DNA from: an uncultured Eubacterium sp.
GTDB lineage: Bacteria > Bacillota > Clostridia > Oscillospirales > Acutalibacteraceae
Assembly: GCA_934561395.1 (NCBI GenBank)
Contig: CAKTGF010000002.1
Location: 248,001-312,000 of the forward strand
DNA: 64,000 nt
Direction of reading: 5' to 3'
Made by a program: the position numbers and the translations under genes. The notes beneath the pieces were generated by a model, which was given only the letters and a program-made list of their open reading frames with translations, was not told the origin of the DNA and searched no databases. Positions 8,478 to 16,343 of the stretch are shown here, piece by piece. The stretch's first letter is position 1. Every line of letters begins with the position of its first letter.

Positions 8478-9089
8478 CTATTTGTTTTCCTTTTTTTCAG
8501 GGTGTATTTTGTATTTTTCCTTGCCCTCGCTTTTTGCAAAAAGCAGCGCCCCTGCAAAGCTTGCACCGAGATATTCGTCAATTTCCTTTTCGCTGAAGGG
8601 GCAAACATTTGCGGCAATCATGCAGCAAATGCCGTAATTTGTCAGCAACGCTTGGCGAAAAACGATTTTTGCGTCCTCTTTTTTAATGTGATATTCATTA
8701 ACAAGCACATCAAGGCACATTTGCGAGTATTCTATTTTTGAAATAAGGTCCTCAAAATTAACGCTGCTGCTTTGCTCCTGCATAAAAATCAGCTGAAAAA
8801 GCTTTGGCTCGTTTTTTGCAAATTGAATCATCCTTATTCCAAATTGCTTAAAGGCAGGAAAATAATTTACGCTGTCGCCCACAAAATCATTGTATTTTTT
8901 CAGGGCTGCGGCTTTTATTTCAGCCGCTACCTCCTCCATGTTTTTAAAGGCGGTAAATATTGGCCTTGCCGAGCTGCCAAGCCTCATTCCCAGCTCCCTT
9001 GCAGACAGCGCCTCAATCCCTTTTTCGCTTACAAGCTGCAAGCCTGCGTCAATTATTTCTTCCCTTGTAAATTTAGGCTTTGGCGGCAT
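8478..9089 (-). CDS. TetR/AcrR family transcriptional regulator
   Basis: A 203-residue regulator. The N-terminal helix-turn-helix reads LSARELGMRLGSSA...FTAFKNMEEV at about residues 23-50, and is followed by an all-helical ligand domain. The middle resembles the TetR_C WHG type. It starts at ATG 9089 with GGGAG about nine bases upstream. It is the first gene of a TetR-ATPase-permease cluster read in one direction, so it probably represses its own unit and the exporter until a substrate binds. Confidence 0.9.
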   Translation of the reverse strand: MPPKPKFTREEIIDAGLQLVSEKGIEALSARELGMRLGSSARPIFTAFKNMEEVAAEIKAAALKKYNDFVGDSVNYFPAFKQFGIRMIQFAKNEPKLFQLIFMQEQSSSVNFEDLISKIEYSQMCLDVLVNEYHIKKEDAKIVFRQALLTNYGICCMIAANVCPFSEKEIDEYLGASFAGALLFAKSEGKEKYKIHPEKKENK

Positions 9090-9138
9090 TTTATCACTCC
9101 CGTATATACCGATTGCTTTTATCTTAAAACCGTTGTTC

Positions 9139-9159
9139 TAAAACATTTGTTTTATTATA
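9139..9159 (-). promoter_or_regulatory. TetR-gene promoter -10 overlapped by palindromic operator
   Basis: On the minus strand a TATAAT box (9159-9154) is directly followed by TAAAACA-AA-TGTTTTA (9154-9139), a perfect palindrome with 7-bp arms. Placement on the transcription start region fits autorepression by the TetR protein; binding is inferred. Confidence 0.5.
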
Positions 9160-9190
9160 GCATAAAGGCAGCATATTCGTCAATAAAATT

Positions 9191-9222
9191 ACGGTGTACC
9201 CCCATGCATAGGGATACACCGT
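9191..9222 (-). terminator. Intrinsic terminator after the aminotransferase remnant
   Basis: ACGGTGTACCCC (9191-9202) pairs with GGGATACACCGT (9211-9222) with one mismatch, 18 bp beyond the stop of the pseudogene. Confidence 0.6.
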
Positions 9223-9239
9223 TTGTGATTTCTTTGCTT

Positions 9240-9435
9240 TTAATCCGCCTTGCACTGTGCCTCAAAGTCGGCAACAAGGGCGTCTTGAATTTTTTTTAGC
9301 ATTTCAGGGGCTTTGCCGCCCACCGGCTTGCCGTCAACAGTTTTAACCGAAATACAAAACGAGCCTGTCAAGCATGGGGATGCTCATTTTTTCAATTTCG
9401 TCATATTTTCCGTTGTAATAGCCTAAATCCTTCAT
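9240..9435 (-). pseudogene. Class IV aminotransferase remnant (D-amino acid/branched-chain type), internal deletion
   Basis: The minus strand starts at ATG 9435 with MKDLGYYNGKYDEIEKMS and IPMLDR, the typical N terminus of PLP-dependent class IV aminotransferases. After a few codons (LVLYFG) this frame stops. The next reading frame gives the usual C terminus (CISVKTVDGKPVGGKAPE, then QDALVADFEAQCKAD) ending with TAA at 9240. The central roughly 200 residues, including the PLP lysine region, are missing. The junction lies at TATTTCGG, a sequence likely in both the normal N-terminal YFG region and the C-terminal region, which suggests deletion between short repeats. It cannot be catalytic. Confidence 0.8.
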
Positions 9436-9511
9436 ATTTTCACTCCGCAAATTATTTACAAAAAATTATAGCACCGATTTAAGCTTATTACGACAATATT
9501 TGGGCAAAAAA

Positions 9512-11677
9512 TTACCTGTGGGTAACATATTTTATGTTTGCGGTTGACCAAGCACCGTAATACTTTTTGCCGTTTACCACCTTGTATGAGCGAACCTTAA
9601 CCCTTGCGTAGCCTTCGCCCGTGCCGTAGGTTACCTTGTAGGTGTATGAGCAGGTTGAAGCCTTGTTAATGGTTTTGGTTTTTTCTAAATAGTAGGAGTC
9701 GTCATAATCCATATTATAAAATTTAAGCTCGTAGCCGCTTACGCCCGATTGCTTTTTCCAGCGCACGGTTTGTGACGCCTTTCTCTTTTTGGGGTAAACA
9801 TCGCAGGTAAATTTTAAGGAGCTTACCTTGTTTGGGGTGGTAGGCGTTTTAAAGGTTGCGCTGTAGCTGCCGTAAAGGGTTTGACCGCTCGCCTTTTTGT
9901 AGCTGCGAACCCTGAACGAATAGGTTGTTGCCGCCGAAAGCTTTGACAGCGAAAGTGAATTTGTATTGCTTGTTATTGTTTTGCAGGTAACCCATTTTTT
10001 GTTTTTGCTGTCATATTTTTGCACAACATAGCCGCTGACACCGCTTTGCTTTGTCCAGCTCAGGGTTAATGCGGTTGTGCTGCGCTTGGTGGTTTTTAAG
10101 CCGCTTACCTGTGCAGGCATAATGGTAAAGTTCTTTTTAACCGTGCCTGTGTAGCTGCCCTTGCCGGTTATGGTTGCGGTTGCAATGCCCGGGTATTTGT
10201 TGTTGGTGTAGGCAACGGTGTAGTCCTTGTTAAGCGCAAGCACCTTTCCGCTTGATGAAACGGCGGTAACCTGCGGTGTAATGCTTTTGCCGTTTGCCGT
10301 AAATTTGGTTTGCTTAAGTGAAATTTTAGCGTTTGAAATTTGGTCACGCACCAAAACATCAAAGGTGGCTGAAACTCCGTCTTTTTCAACGGTTACGGTG
10401 TTTATGCCAAGGCTGCCCGTAAAGCCGCTTACAGTGTAATCGTCAACAATTTTCCATTCTCCGTAGGATGAAAATTCCATTACGGTAAGGCCGTCAAGGT
10501 TCAGCTTTTCCCTGGGGGTGTAATATTGCTTTTCGGGTGCTGAATAAAGTGCAAGGGAAAGGGGCTTTGAGCTTAAGCCTTGCAGGGCAATGCCGCTGTC
10601 GGTCATTTCCCAGGTGCCTTTAAAATCAAGCATGGGAAAGCTTGATTGCTGCTTCATTTGCTGGGCAGTAAGGAATACTGCTTGGTCATAATCGCTTGAA
10701 TAGCTGTTAAGGCCGCTGCCGTTTAAGGCATAGCAATCGGTATTGTCATAATAGCCGACAGCGTAGCCCTTTCCGTTTTGAATTAAGCCGGTATTAACGC
10801 AATTTAAAACGCTCCTACCTGATGAAATGCCATAGCTTGAATTTCCTGTAACAACGCCGGTGTTTAGGCAGTCTGTTGGTTTGCAACGGTTGTCGCTTAT
10901 AGCTATTCCGGCAGCTGTATTGGTTGCTTTAACAGTTCCTTCATTTATACATTCTTTAACAATGCTGTTGCCGTAGTCGTTCAAATCCGTTGTAATACCG
11001 CTTGCGTTTTTACCCGAGATATTACCTGTGTTGATACAGCGATAGATTGCACCGTCGCCGGAATAATTTGCTATTCCGCAAACATAATCATATTTTGAAC
11101 TTGAAATATCAGACGCATTCTTGCAATAATTAATTTCTCCCAAATTATAGCCACATATGGGGGCGTCAGTACCCTCGGTGTAGCAATGCTCCATAATGCC
11201 GTTGCTGTAATTGTTACGGGCAATTCCGTATGTAATGGTTGAATCAATAGCACGCACATTTGAAATAAGACCGTTGTTGTTATAAGCTATAGCGCCGCCG
11301 CTTAAGGTGCAGCCGTTAATTTCAAGGTTTTTAACGGTGCCCTTGTTGCTGTTTGCAATTGCATAATCGCCTTTAAGGTTATAGACAGTGTGGCCCCTGC
11401 CGTCAAGCACGCCGTTAAAGCTGTCCATAGCCTGGAAAAATTTGCCGTTATTGTAATAATCGCCGTGGGATATAAAGTCGCTGTCATCAAAAACAATGTC
11501 GTTAGCCAAATAATAGCTTGCCGATGCATTGTTACGCATGTTGTAAAAATCTTCCTTGGTTTCAACGGCAATTGCGCCGCTTAAATCTGCCGCACCTGCG
11601 GAAAAGGGAACACAAAGCACTGTCATGGCAAGCATAACAAACGAAAGTGTAAGTGAAATTAATTTTTTCGTTTTCAT
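9512..11677 (-). CDS. Secreted modular surface protein: beta-helix, Ig-like and two Fn3 domains
   Basis: 721 residues with a clear signal peptide (MKTKKLISLTLSFVMLAMTV, cleavage near the AGA at about 29). Residues 60-350 form glycine/asparagine-rich repeats of the GLUG/parallel beta-helix kind (NKGTVKNLEINGC, NNGLISNV). About 370-445 is a bacterial Ig-like domain (YYTPREKLNLDGLTV); 446-530 a second beta domain ending TGKGSYTG; 535-625 and 628-721 are fibronectin type III domains with the shared WxKQSGVSGYxxxx motif. No LPXTG or S-layer homology motif is seen at the C terminus, so it is probably released or bound by its own domains. AGGAGA precedes the ATG. It is a single gene with a structured leader; the ligand is unknown, host or plant glycan attachment is a guess. 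Confidence 0.85.
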   Translation of the reverse strand: MKTKKLISLTLSFVMLAMTVLCVPFSAGAADLSGAIAVETKEDFYNMRNNASASYYLANDIVFDDSDFISHGDYYNNGKFFQAMDSFNGVLDGRGHTVYNLKGDYAIANSNKGTVKNLEINGCTLSGGAIAYNNNGLISNVRAIDSTITYGIARNNYSNGIMEHCYTEGTDAPICGYNLGEINYCKNASDISSSKYDYVCGIANYSGDGAIYRCINTGNISGKNASGITTDLNDYGNSIVKECINEGTVKATNTAAGIAISDNRCKPTDCLNTGVVTGNSSYGISSGRSVLNCVNTGLIQNGKGYAVGYYDNTDCYALNGSGLNSYSSDYDQAVFLTAQQMKQQSSFPMLDFKGTWEMTDSGIALQGLSSKPLSLALYSAPEKQYYTPREKLNLDGLTVMEFSSYGEWKIVDDYTVSGFTGSLGINTVTVEKDGVSATFDVLVRDQISNAKISLKQTKFTANGKSITPQVTAVSSSGKVLALNKDYTVAYTNNKYPGIATATITGKGSYTGTVKKNFTIMPAQVSGLKTTKRSTTALTLSWTKQSGVSGYVVQKYDSKNKKWVTCKTITSNTNSLSLSKLSAATTYSFRVRSYKKASGQTLYGSYSATFKTPTTPNKVSSLKFTCDVYPKKRKASQTVRWKKQSGVSGYELKFYNMDYDDSYYLEKTKTINKASTCSYTYKVTYGTGEGYARVKVRSYKVVNGKKYYGAWSTANIKYVTHR

Positions 11678-11749
11678 AATCTTCTCCTTTTAATATTTTT
11701 AAAGCTTTTAACAATGAAGCAAACTTAAGCTATCACTTCCCTTAAAAGT

Positions 11750-11926
11750 AAAAAATGCGTACAGCCGAGGCTATACGCATAAAAAACACATAGCTCAACT
11801 GTCGCCAAACATCTCACATATATTACCACAGTAAAGTATGCAATTAAGAGCATGCATTTTTATCAAGGGATAAAAATAGCATACTTAGCCTGCGGAAAAT
11901 TATTCGGTTGTGAGATATTTGGCAAC
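11750..11926 (-). promoter_or_regulatory. Structured 5' leader with terminator hairpin upstream of the surface protein
   Basis: In the minus-strand RNA an 18-bp stem joins 11926-11909 to 11818-11801 (GTTGCCAAATATCTCACA with TGTGAGATGTTTGGCGAC). Its two non-Watson-Crick positions are G-U pairs on the minus strand but C-A mismatches on the plus strand, which supports a minus-strand RNA. Inside lie AAGTATGC/GCATACTT (8 bp) and ATTTTTATC/GATAAAAAT (9 bp). Downstream, ATGCGTA...TACGCAT with AGC/GCT (11780-11755) is followed by a T-run and ends 73 bp before the surface-protein ATG, giving a switch-plus-terminator layout. No named riboswitch was recognised. Confidence 0.5.
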
Positions 11927-11940
11927 AATATTATAACAAA

Positions 11941-11973
11941 AAAGCTACTATTATGCAACATAATAGTAGCTTT
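11941..11973 (-). terminator. Intrinsic terminator of the GtrA-family gene
   Basis: Perfect 15-bp stem AAAGCTACTATTATG (11941-11955) with CATAATAGTAGCTTT (11959-11973) and a CAA loop. On the minus strand it is followed by a T-run, 18 bp past the gene stop. Confidence 0.9.
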
Positions 11974-11990
11974 GTAATCGCTGTTAAGTT

Positions 11991-12488
11991 TTATTTTCGT
12001 TCTTTACTGACTGCCGTGTTTTCCTGATTTCTGAAAACCACAAATTTGTCATATAAAAATTCGGTTATCATATTTGTTGCCATTGTTACACCCAAAACGA
12101 TGTAATCAATAGCGGCTATATCCTCATATTTTGCCGTAAAATGGTTGCCCAAAAGGGTTGTTACAGGTGTGAACACTGCATAAAAGGCCAGCACCTTAAG
12201 CATTGCAACAGGCACATTTGCCGCTGATTTAAAGGTAAACTTTCTGTTAAAAGTAAAGTTCCACAAAACAGATAAAAGCAGGGCAACAAGGTATGTTGGG
12301 CCGTATTCGTTTTGCATAATTTTTGCAAAGGTGGCATTGCTTTCCATAGCCGCTTGCAAAAAGGGCAGCTTGGTTACAACCTCGTTTAAAAGGGTAAATG
12401 ACACAATCTCAATTATGCCTGCCGATGCGGAAAACAGCGCAAATTTTATAAACTGTAAAATATTCTTTTTCTTATTGCTCTCGCTCAT
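11991..12488 (-). CDS. GtrA-family membrane protein
   Basis: 165 residues with four predicted membrane segments (about 13-33, 62-84, 90-112 region and 125-147), beginning QFIKFALFSASAGIIEIVSF. The WNFTFNRKFTFKS motif between the second and third segments and KFVVFRN at the end are typical of the GtrA/DPMS1-like family, which helps flip polyprenyl-phosphate sugars for cell-envelope glycosylation. No glycosyltransferase is next to it, so the partner must be elsewhere. The ribosome site is weak (AGGTGATTTT ATG). Confidence 0.87.
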   Translation of the reverse strand: MSESNKKKNILQFIKFALFSASAGIIEIVSFTLLNEVVTKLPFLQAAMESNATFAKIMQNEYGPTYLVALLLSVLWNFTFNRKFTFKSAANVPVAMLKVLAFYAVFTPVTTLLGNHFTAKYEDIAAIDYIVLGVTMATNMITEFLYDKFVVFRNQENTAVSKERK

Positions 12489-12577
12489 AAAATCACCTCG
12501 TTATCAAGCATTATACCACACCGCTTTGTGATAAACAAGGAGAACAGTGTTAAATATATAAACAGATACATCCAAAA

Positions 12578-12631
12578 GTTATACAATGTATAACTAATTT
12601 CGTTGACATTATATTAAAAGAATTGTTAAAT
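12578..12631 (+). promoter_or_regulatory. Strong promoter with adjacent palindromic operator
   Basis: TTGACA (12603-12608), 17-bp spacer, TTAAAT (12626-12631). Eight bases upstream lies the palindrome GTTATAC-AAT-GTATAAC (12578-12594), which looks like a regulator-binding site. Together they drive only the very short reading frame at 12666. Confidence 0.5.
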
Positions 12632-12665
12632 AGCATTAATATATAAATTTAGAGAGGAGATTATT

Positions 12666-12770
12666 ATGCCTGAAAGATACGAATATGTAACTCCGCCAAG
12701 CTTGGGAACAAAAAATCAGCTTTTTGCCTGCGTGCACAGGGGTGTATTTGTGAAAACGGAAAAATATTAA
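12666..12770 (+). CDS. Small reading frame of 34 codons, small protein or decayed gene start
   Basis: ATG at 12666 follows AGGAGA (12654-12659) at good spacing and a promoter with an operator-like palindrome. It encodes a 34-residue product starting MPERYEYVTPPSLGT and ending VFVKTEKY. It has no signal peptide or membrane segment, and no family was recognised. Good expression signals over such a short product suggest either a real small protein or the surviving 5' end of a deleted gene. The remaining stretch to 12891 shows only an AAACTGATT/AATCAGTTT hairpin (12833-12865) and no further coding signal. Confidence 0.35.
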   Translation: MPERYEYVTPPSLGTKNQLFACVHRGVFVKTEKY

Positions 12771-12891
12771 TTCTTGATTGACAATTGCCGATAAATGCAT
12801 TAATTTTTGCGCACCCTGCCGTATAAAGAAGAAAACTGATTCCGTTTTAAAAACAAAATCAGTTTGTTGTCGGTCTTTAGCAAAAAAATAA

Positions 12892-12923
12892 AATGTCAAC
12901 AATTAATTTTAATTGTTGACATT
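12892..12923 (-). terminator. Intrinsic terminator of the first MATE gene
   Basis: Perfect 15-bp stem AATGTCAACAATTAA (12892-12906) with its complement at 12909-12923. On the minus strand it is followed by TTTTATTTTTTT, 33 bp past the MATE stop. Confidence 0.88.
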
Positions 12924-12955
12924 ACGTAGTAAAGGTAATTTTTGGGGGTTATGTA

Positions 12956-14335
12956 TTAATCCTTCATTTCTATTTTATACAGCTTTTTGGTAGGTCTGAA
13001 GCAAAGCAGGGCTGCAAGCATAAGCGCCGCCGTCAGCGACAGGCTGACCGGGTATGCGGTTAATATGGTTACAAAGGTCGGGCTTTGTGAAAATACAAAT
13101 TTTACCCAGCCTATTCTTACAACGCAAACACCGAAGGTGGTAAGAATTGCAGGTGTAAGCGATATGCCAAAGCCCCTTAAATAGCCTGACATAATTTCAT
13201 AAAGCATGCTGAAAATATGTGCTGACATAACAATAAGCAGCCTTGTGTAGCCAAGTTCTATTACGGTTGGGTTATTGTTGAAAATCGCCAATAAATATTT
13301 GCCTGACAAAAAAATCAAACCGATTGCAACAATCAACGAAACAGCACCCTCAATCAGGCAAACATAAAGGGTCTTTTTGCAGCGGTCATATTTTTTTGCA
13401 CCGTAGTTTTGCCCTGTAAAGGTGGTGCATGCCTGGCCGAAGGCGCTTAATATATCGTATGTGAAAACCTCAATGTTAATGGCGGCGCTTGATGCAGCCA
13501 TAACAACGGTGCCAAGGCTGTTAATTGCAGATTGAATAACAATGTTGGCAATGGCAAAAACAGCACCCTGAATACCTGCGGGCAATCCGATTTTTATAAT
13601 TTGCTTTAGTGTTGCTTTGTCAATTTTAAGCTTTTTTAATTCAATCCTTATGTAATATTTTGATTTTATAAGCTTTATCAGCAGAAAAACAGAACTGAAA
13701 GCATTTGAAATAACCGTTGCCGTTGCAACGCCGTTTACTGTCATGTGCAAAACCACAACAAAAAACAGGTTAAGCACCACATTCAGTATGCCTGAAGCGG
13801 CAAGGGCAATAAGAGGCGTTTTGGTTTCACCCACACTTCTGAAAACTGCCGATTCAAAGTTGTAAAGCAGAATAACGGGCATACCTATCAAATAAATTCG
13901 CAAATACAGCAGTGCCGAATCAAATACATCATCGGGCACGCTTAAGCTTTTTAACAGGGGAGCGGCTATGATTTCGCCTAAGGCCGCAATAAATATTCCC
14001 CCTAAAACAGAAATTATTATTGAGGTGTGCACTGCCTTTGAAATTTTATCCTTATTGTTTTGACCTATTGCGTTGGCAATAACAACATTACTGCCCAGGG
14101 CTATCCCGATAAACAGGTTGATAATAAGTGATATAATCGGGCCGTTTGCACCTACCGCCGCAACGGCTACCGTTTTGCCCTCGCCTGTAAAGTTGCCTAC
14201 TACTGCTATATCTGATGCGTTAAACAGCTGCTCCAATATTGCGGTTGCCGCAACAGGCAGTGCGTAAAGGGGTATTTTGTTCCATATAGGGCCGTTGAGC
14301 ATATCAAGCTGTTTTCTTTTCGCTTTTGCAGACAT
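12956..14335 (-). CDS. MATE-family multidrug exporter
   Basis: A 459-residue protein with the twelve-helix MATE arrangement: two MatE halves beginning at about residues 20 and 245, with the first-helix motif LEQLFNASDIAVVGNF. It should export cationic compounds in exchange for Na+ or H+. The start is ambiguous: ATG 14335 is 13 bases from AAAGGAG, while a 13-codon out-of-frame reading frame (14345-14304) begins closer and ends two bases before an in-frame ATG at 14302, where the family-conserved sequence (GPIWNKIPLYALP) begins. It is transcribed alone. Confidence 0.9.
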   Translation of the reverse strand: MSAKAKRKQLDMLNGPIWNKIPLYALPVAATAILEQLFNASDIAVVGNFTGEGKTVAVAAVGANGPIISLIINLFIGIALGSNVVIANAIGQNNKDKISKAVHTSIIISVLGGIFIAALGEIIAAPLLKSLSVPDDVFDSALLYLRIYLIGMPVILLYNFESAVFRSVGETKTPLIALAASGILNVVLNLFFVVVLHMTVNGVATATVISNAFSSVFLLIKLIKSKYYIRIELKKLKIDKATLKQIIKIGLPAGIQGAVFAIANIVIQSAINSLGTVVMAASSAAINIEVFTYDILSAFGQACTTFTGQNYGAKKYDRCKKTLYVCLIEGAVSLIVAIGLIFLSGKYLLAIFNNNPTVIELGYTRLLIVMSAHIFSMLYEIMSGYLRGFGISLTPAILTTFGVCVVRIGWVKFVFSQSPTFVTILTAYPVSLSLTAALMLAALLCFRPTKKLYKIEMKD

Positions 14336-14448
14336 TTGTAAGCATAATCTCCTTTCAAATTTGTATATAATATCAATTTTCGGTAACTATTATACTCTGT
14401 TTTTTTATAATATCAATCACAAATTAAAAATAATTTTGTGCAATGGAA

Positions 14449-14479
14449 AAGGCTCGGAAAATTGCCTTTCCCGAGCCTT
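14449..14479 (-). terminator. Intrinsic terminator after the carbohydrate-binding remnant
   Basis: AAGGCTCGG (14449-14457) pairs with CCGAGCCTT (14471-14479); T-rich on both sides. It lies 14 bp past the stop of the remnant on the minus strand. Confidence 0.75.
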
Positions 14480-14492
14480 AATTTTTGAGCTG

Positions 14493-14705
14493 TCAGTTAA
14501 TTGCCTTTGAGTTTACATACAGTGTGTATCCGTTAAAATCAATGTTGCTGCAGGTGGTGTCGTCATCGTTAAGCTCGGTTAAATATGTGTCGCCGGTAAG
14601 CTTGATTTTTGATGACGAATCAAGGGTTAATGAAATTGATTTGGCGCAGTTGTCTGAATTTATGGCACCCTCGTAGTAGCTGCCGTTTTTTCTATTTGAT
14701 AAACT
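14493..14705 (-). pseudogene. C-terminal remnant of a secreted carbohydrate-binding-type protein
   Basis: The minus strand reads in frame to a TGA at 14493 with segments such as GSYYEGAINSDNCAKSISLT, SSSKIKLTGDTYLTEL and CSNIDFNGYTLYVNSKAIN. This is the usual ending of the Cthe_2159-like carbohydrate-binding domain (Pfam 14262 family, named from memory) found in ruminal and gut Clostridia. There is no start codon, ribosome site or upstream part, so only the last 70 residues survive, with their terminator still in place. It is a 5'-deleted gene. Confidence 0.65.
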
Positions 14706-14926
14706 GACTTAAAAGAAATTGTTACCAATGTAAATAAAAATCAGCCAAAATGTTTACAGTTTGTGACAATGGGCAAAATTGACCGAAATACGGCGGATAA
14801 CACAGCGCAGTGTTAGATTTTTGCGTATTTTTGTTGATTTCGGCTAATGCTTTATCTGAAAGCATGTGTTATAATTACTGCTTGGTTGAATTATTAAATG
14901 TGCTGTTCACGGAAAGGATTTTTGCC
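14706..14926. other. Gene-free stretch upstream of the second MATE gene
   Basis: Between the carbohydrate-binding remnant and the TTG start at 14927 there is AT-rich DNA holding the promoter of the MATE gene. An open frame continues upstream to 14810 but has no ribosome site and no conserved sequence, so it is treated as non-coding. Confidence 0.5.
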
Positions 14927-16288
14927 TTGCAAACAGATGAAAATATTTTAAGAACATATCCCATAGGCAAGCTTTTGCTTAAAATGTCAATCCCCACGGT
15001 AATTGCCCAAATCATCAATATGCTTTACAATGTTGTTGACAGAATATATATCGGGCATATACCCGTTTACGGCAGCCTGGCACTTACAGGCGTTGGCGTT
15101 TGCCTGCCGATTATTATGATTGTGTCGGCATTTGCGGCACTGGTAAGCTCCGGCGGTGCGCCGAGAGCCTCAATATTTATGGGCAAGCAGGATAATGCCT
15201 CTGCTGAAAAAATACTGGGCAACTGCTTTTCACTGCAAATAATTATATCATGCGTTTTGACAATTATTCTTTTGCTGTGGAACAGGGAAATACTTTTGGC
15301 CTTTGGGGCAAGCGAAAGCACAATTACATACGCTGCGGATTATATGAACATTTACGCCGTGGGCACGGTTTTTGTTCAGCTTACCTTGGGTATGAACGCT
15401 TTTATTACCGCACAGGGCTTTACCACGGTTTCAATGGTGTCGGTGCTTATCGGTGCGGTTTGCAACATAGTTTTAGACCCAATATTTATATTTGCGCTCG
15501 ATATGGGCGTTAAGGGCGGAGCCCTGGCAACCGTTATTTCGCAGGCAATATCAACTGCGTGGGTGGTGTCGTTTTTATGCGGCAAAAAAACCTATTTGCA
15601 CATAAGAAAGAAAAATTTGCGCCTTGTGCCAAAAATTATTCTTCCCTGCGTTGCATTGGGTCTTGCGGCGTTTATTATGCAGGCAAGCGAAAGCATTGTT
15701 ACGGTTTGCTTTAATTCCTCGCTGTTAAAATACGGCGGCGATATTGCAGTGGGCGCAATGACCATTTTATCAAGCGTTATGCAGTTTGCAATGCTCCCCT
15801 TGCAGGGCATTGCCCAGGGAGCACAGCCTATTTTAAGCTACAATTACGGCGCAAAATGCCCCTCAAGGGTTAAAAAGACCTTTAAGCTGCTTTTGGCAAC
15901 CTGCCTTACATATTCCGTGCTCCTTTGGGGCGGCGTGCAGCTTTTTCCCAAGGCGTTTGTAAGCATTTTTACATCGGATTCAAGCCTTGTGGGCTTTGCC
16001 ACACCAATGCTGAGAATATACCTTGCAGGGCTGTTTTTGTTCGGAATACAAATTGCCTGCCAAATGACCTTTACCTCCCTTGGCAAGGCGGTAAATTCCA
16101 TAATTGTTGCGGTTGTGCGTAAATTTGTGCTGTTAATTCCGCTGATTTATATTATCCCTCATTTGGTTTCAAACCAAACGGAGGGCGTGTATATGGCGGA
16201 GCCTATTGCAGATGTAATCGCAGTAACCTTTACAACAATTTTATTTGCCTTTCAGTTTAAAAAGGCAATGAGGGAAATAAAAATTTAA
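14927..16288 (+). CDS. MATE-family multidrug exporter
   Basis: 453 residues from a TTG start at 14927, chosen because AGGA (14915-14918) is eight bases upstream and the family pattern begins at once (MQTDENILRTYPIGKLLLKM, IPTVIAQIINMLYNVVDRI). Two MatE halves are visible, the second near residues 235-430 with QGIAQGAQPILSYNYGA. Function: sodium- or proton-coupled drug export. It differs clearly from the MATE proteins at 12956 and 20271, so the three are separate subfamilies rather than recent copies. It is a single gene closed by a 10-bp terminator. Confidence 0.9.
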   Translation: MQTDENILRTYPIGKLLLKMSIPTVIAQIINMLYNVVDRIYIGHIPVYGSLALTGVGVCLPIIMIVSAFAALVSSGGAPRASIFMGKQDNASAEKILGNCFSLQIIISCVLTIILLLWNREILLAFGASESTITYAADYMNIYAVGTVFVQLTLGMNAFITAQGFTTVSMVSVLIGAVCNIVLDPIFIFALDMGVKGGALATVISQAISTAWVVSFLCGKKTYLHIRKKNLRLVPKIILPCVALGLAAFIMQASESIVTVCFNSSLLKYGGDIAVGAMTILSSVMQFAMLPLQGIAQGAQPILSYNYGAKCPSRVKKTFKLLLATCLTYSVLLWGGVQLFPKAFVSIFTSDSSLVGFATPMLRIYLAGLFLFGIQIACQMTFTSLGKAVNSIIVAVVRKFVLLIPLIYIIPHLVSNQTEGVYMAEPIADVIAVTFTTILFAFQFKKAMREIKI

Positions 16289-16308
16289 TTATCACTGTTT
16301 AATTAAAA

Positions 16309-16334
16309 AAGGCTCGGAAGTTACTCCGAGCCTT
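16309..16334. terminator. Bidirectional intrinsic terminator
   Basis: AAGGCTCGGA (16309-16318) pairs with TCCGAGCCTT (16325-16334), A-rich before and T-containing after. It serves the converging MATE and esterase genes. Confidence 0.85.
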
Positions 16335-16343
16335 AAATAATTG

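Noticed and set aside
12636..12902. Minus-strand open frame of 88 codons in the gap before the first MATE gene
   Set aside because: It spans hairpins and the small frame at 12666 and has no ribosome site or conserved features.
14810..14926. N-terminal extension of the second MATE protein by 39 residues
   Set aside because: No ribosome site at 14810 and no family similarity upstream of the TTG at 14927, which has a well-spaced AGGA.
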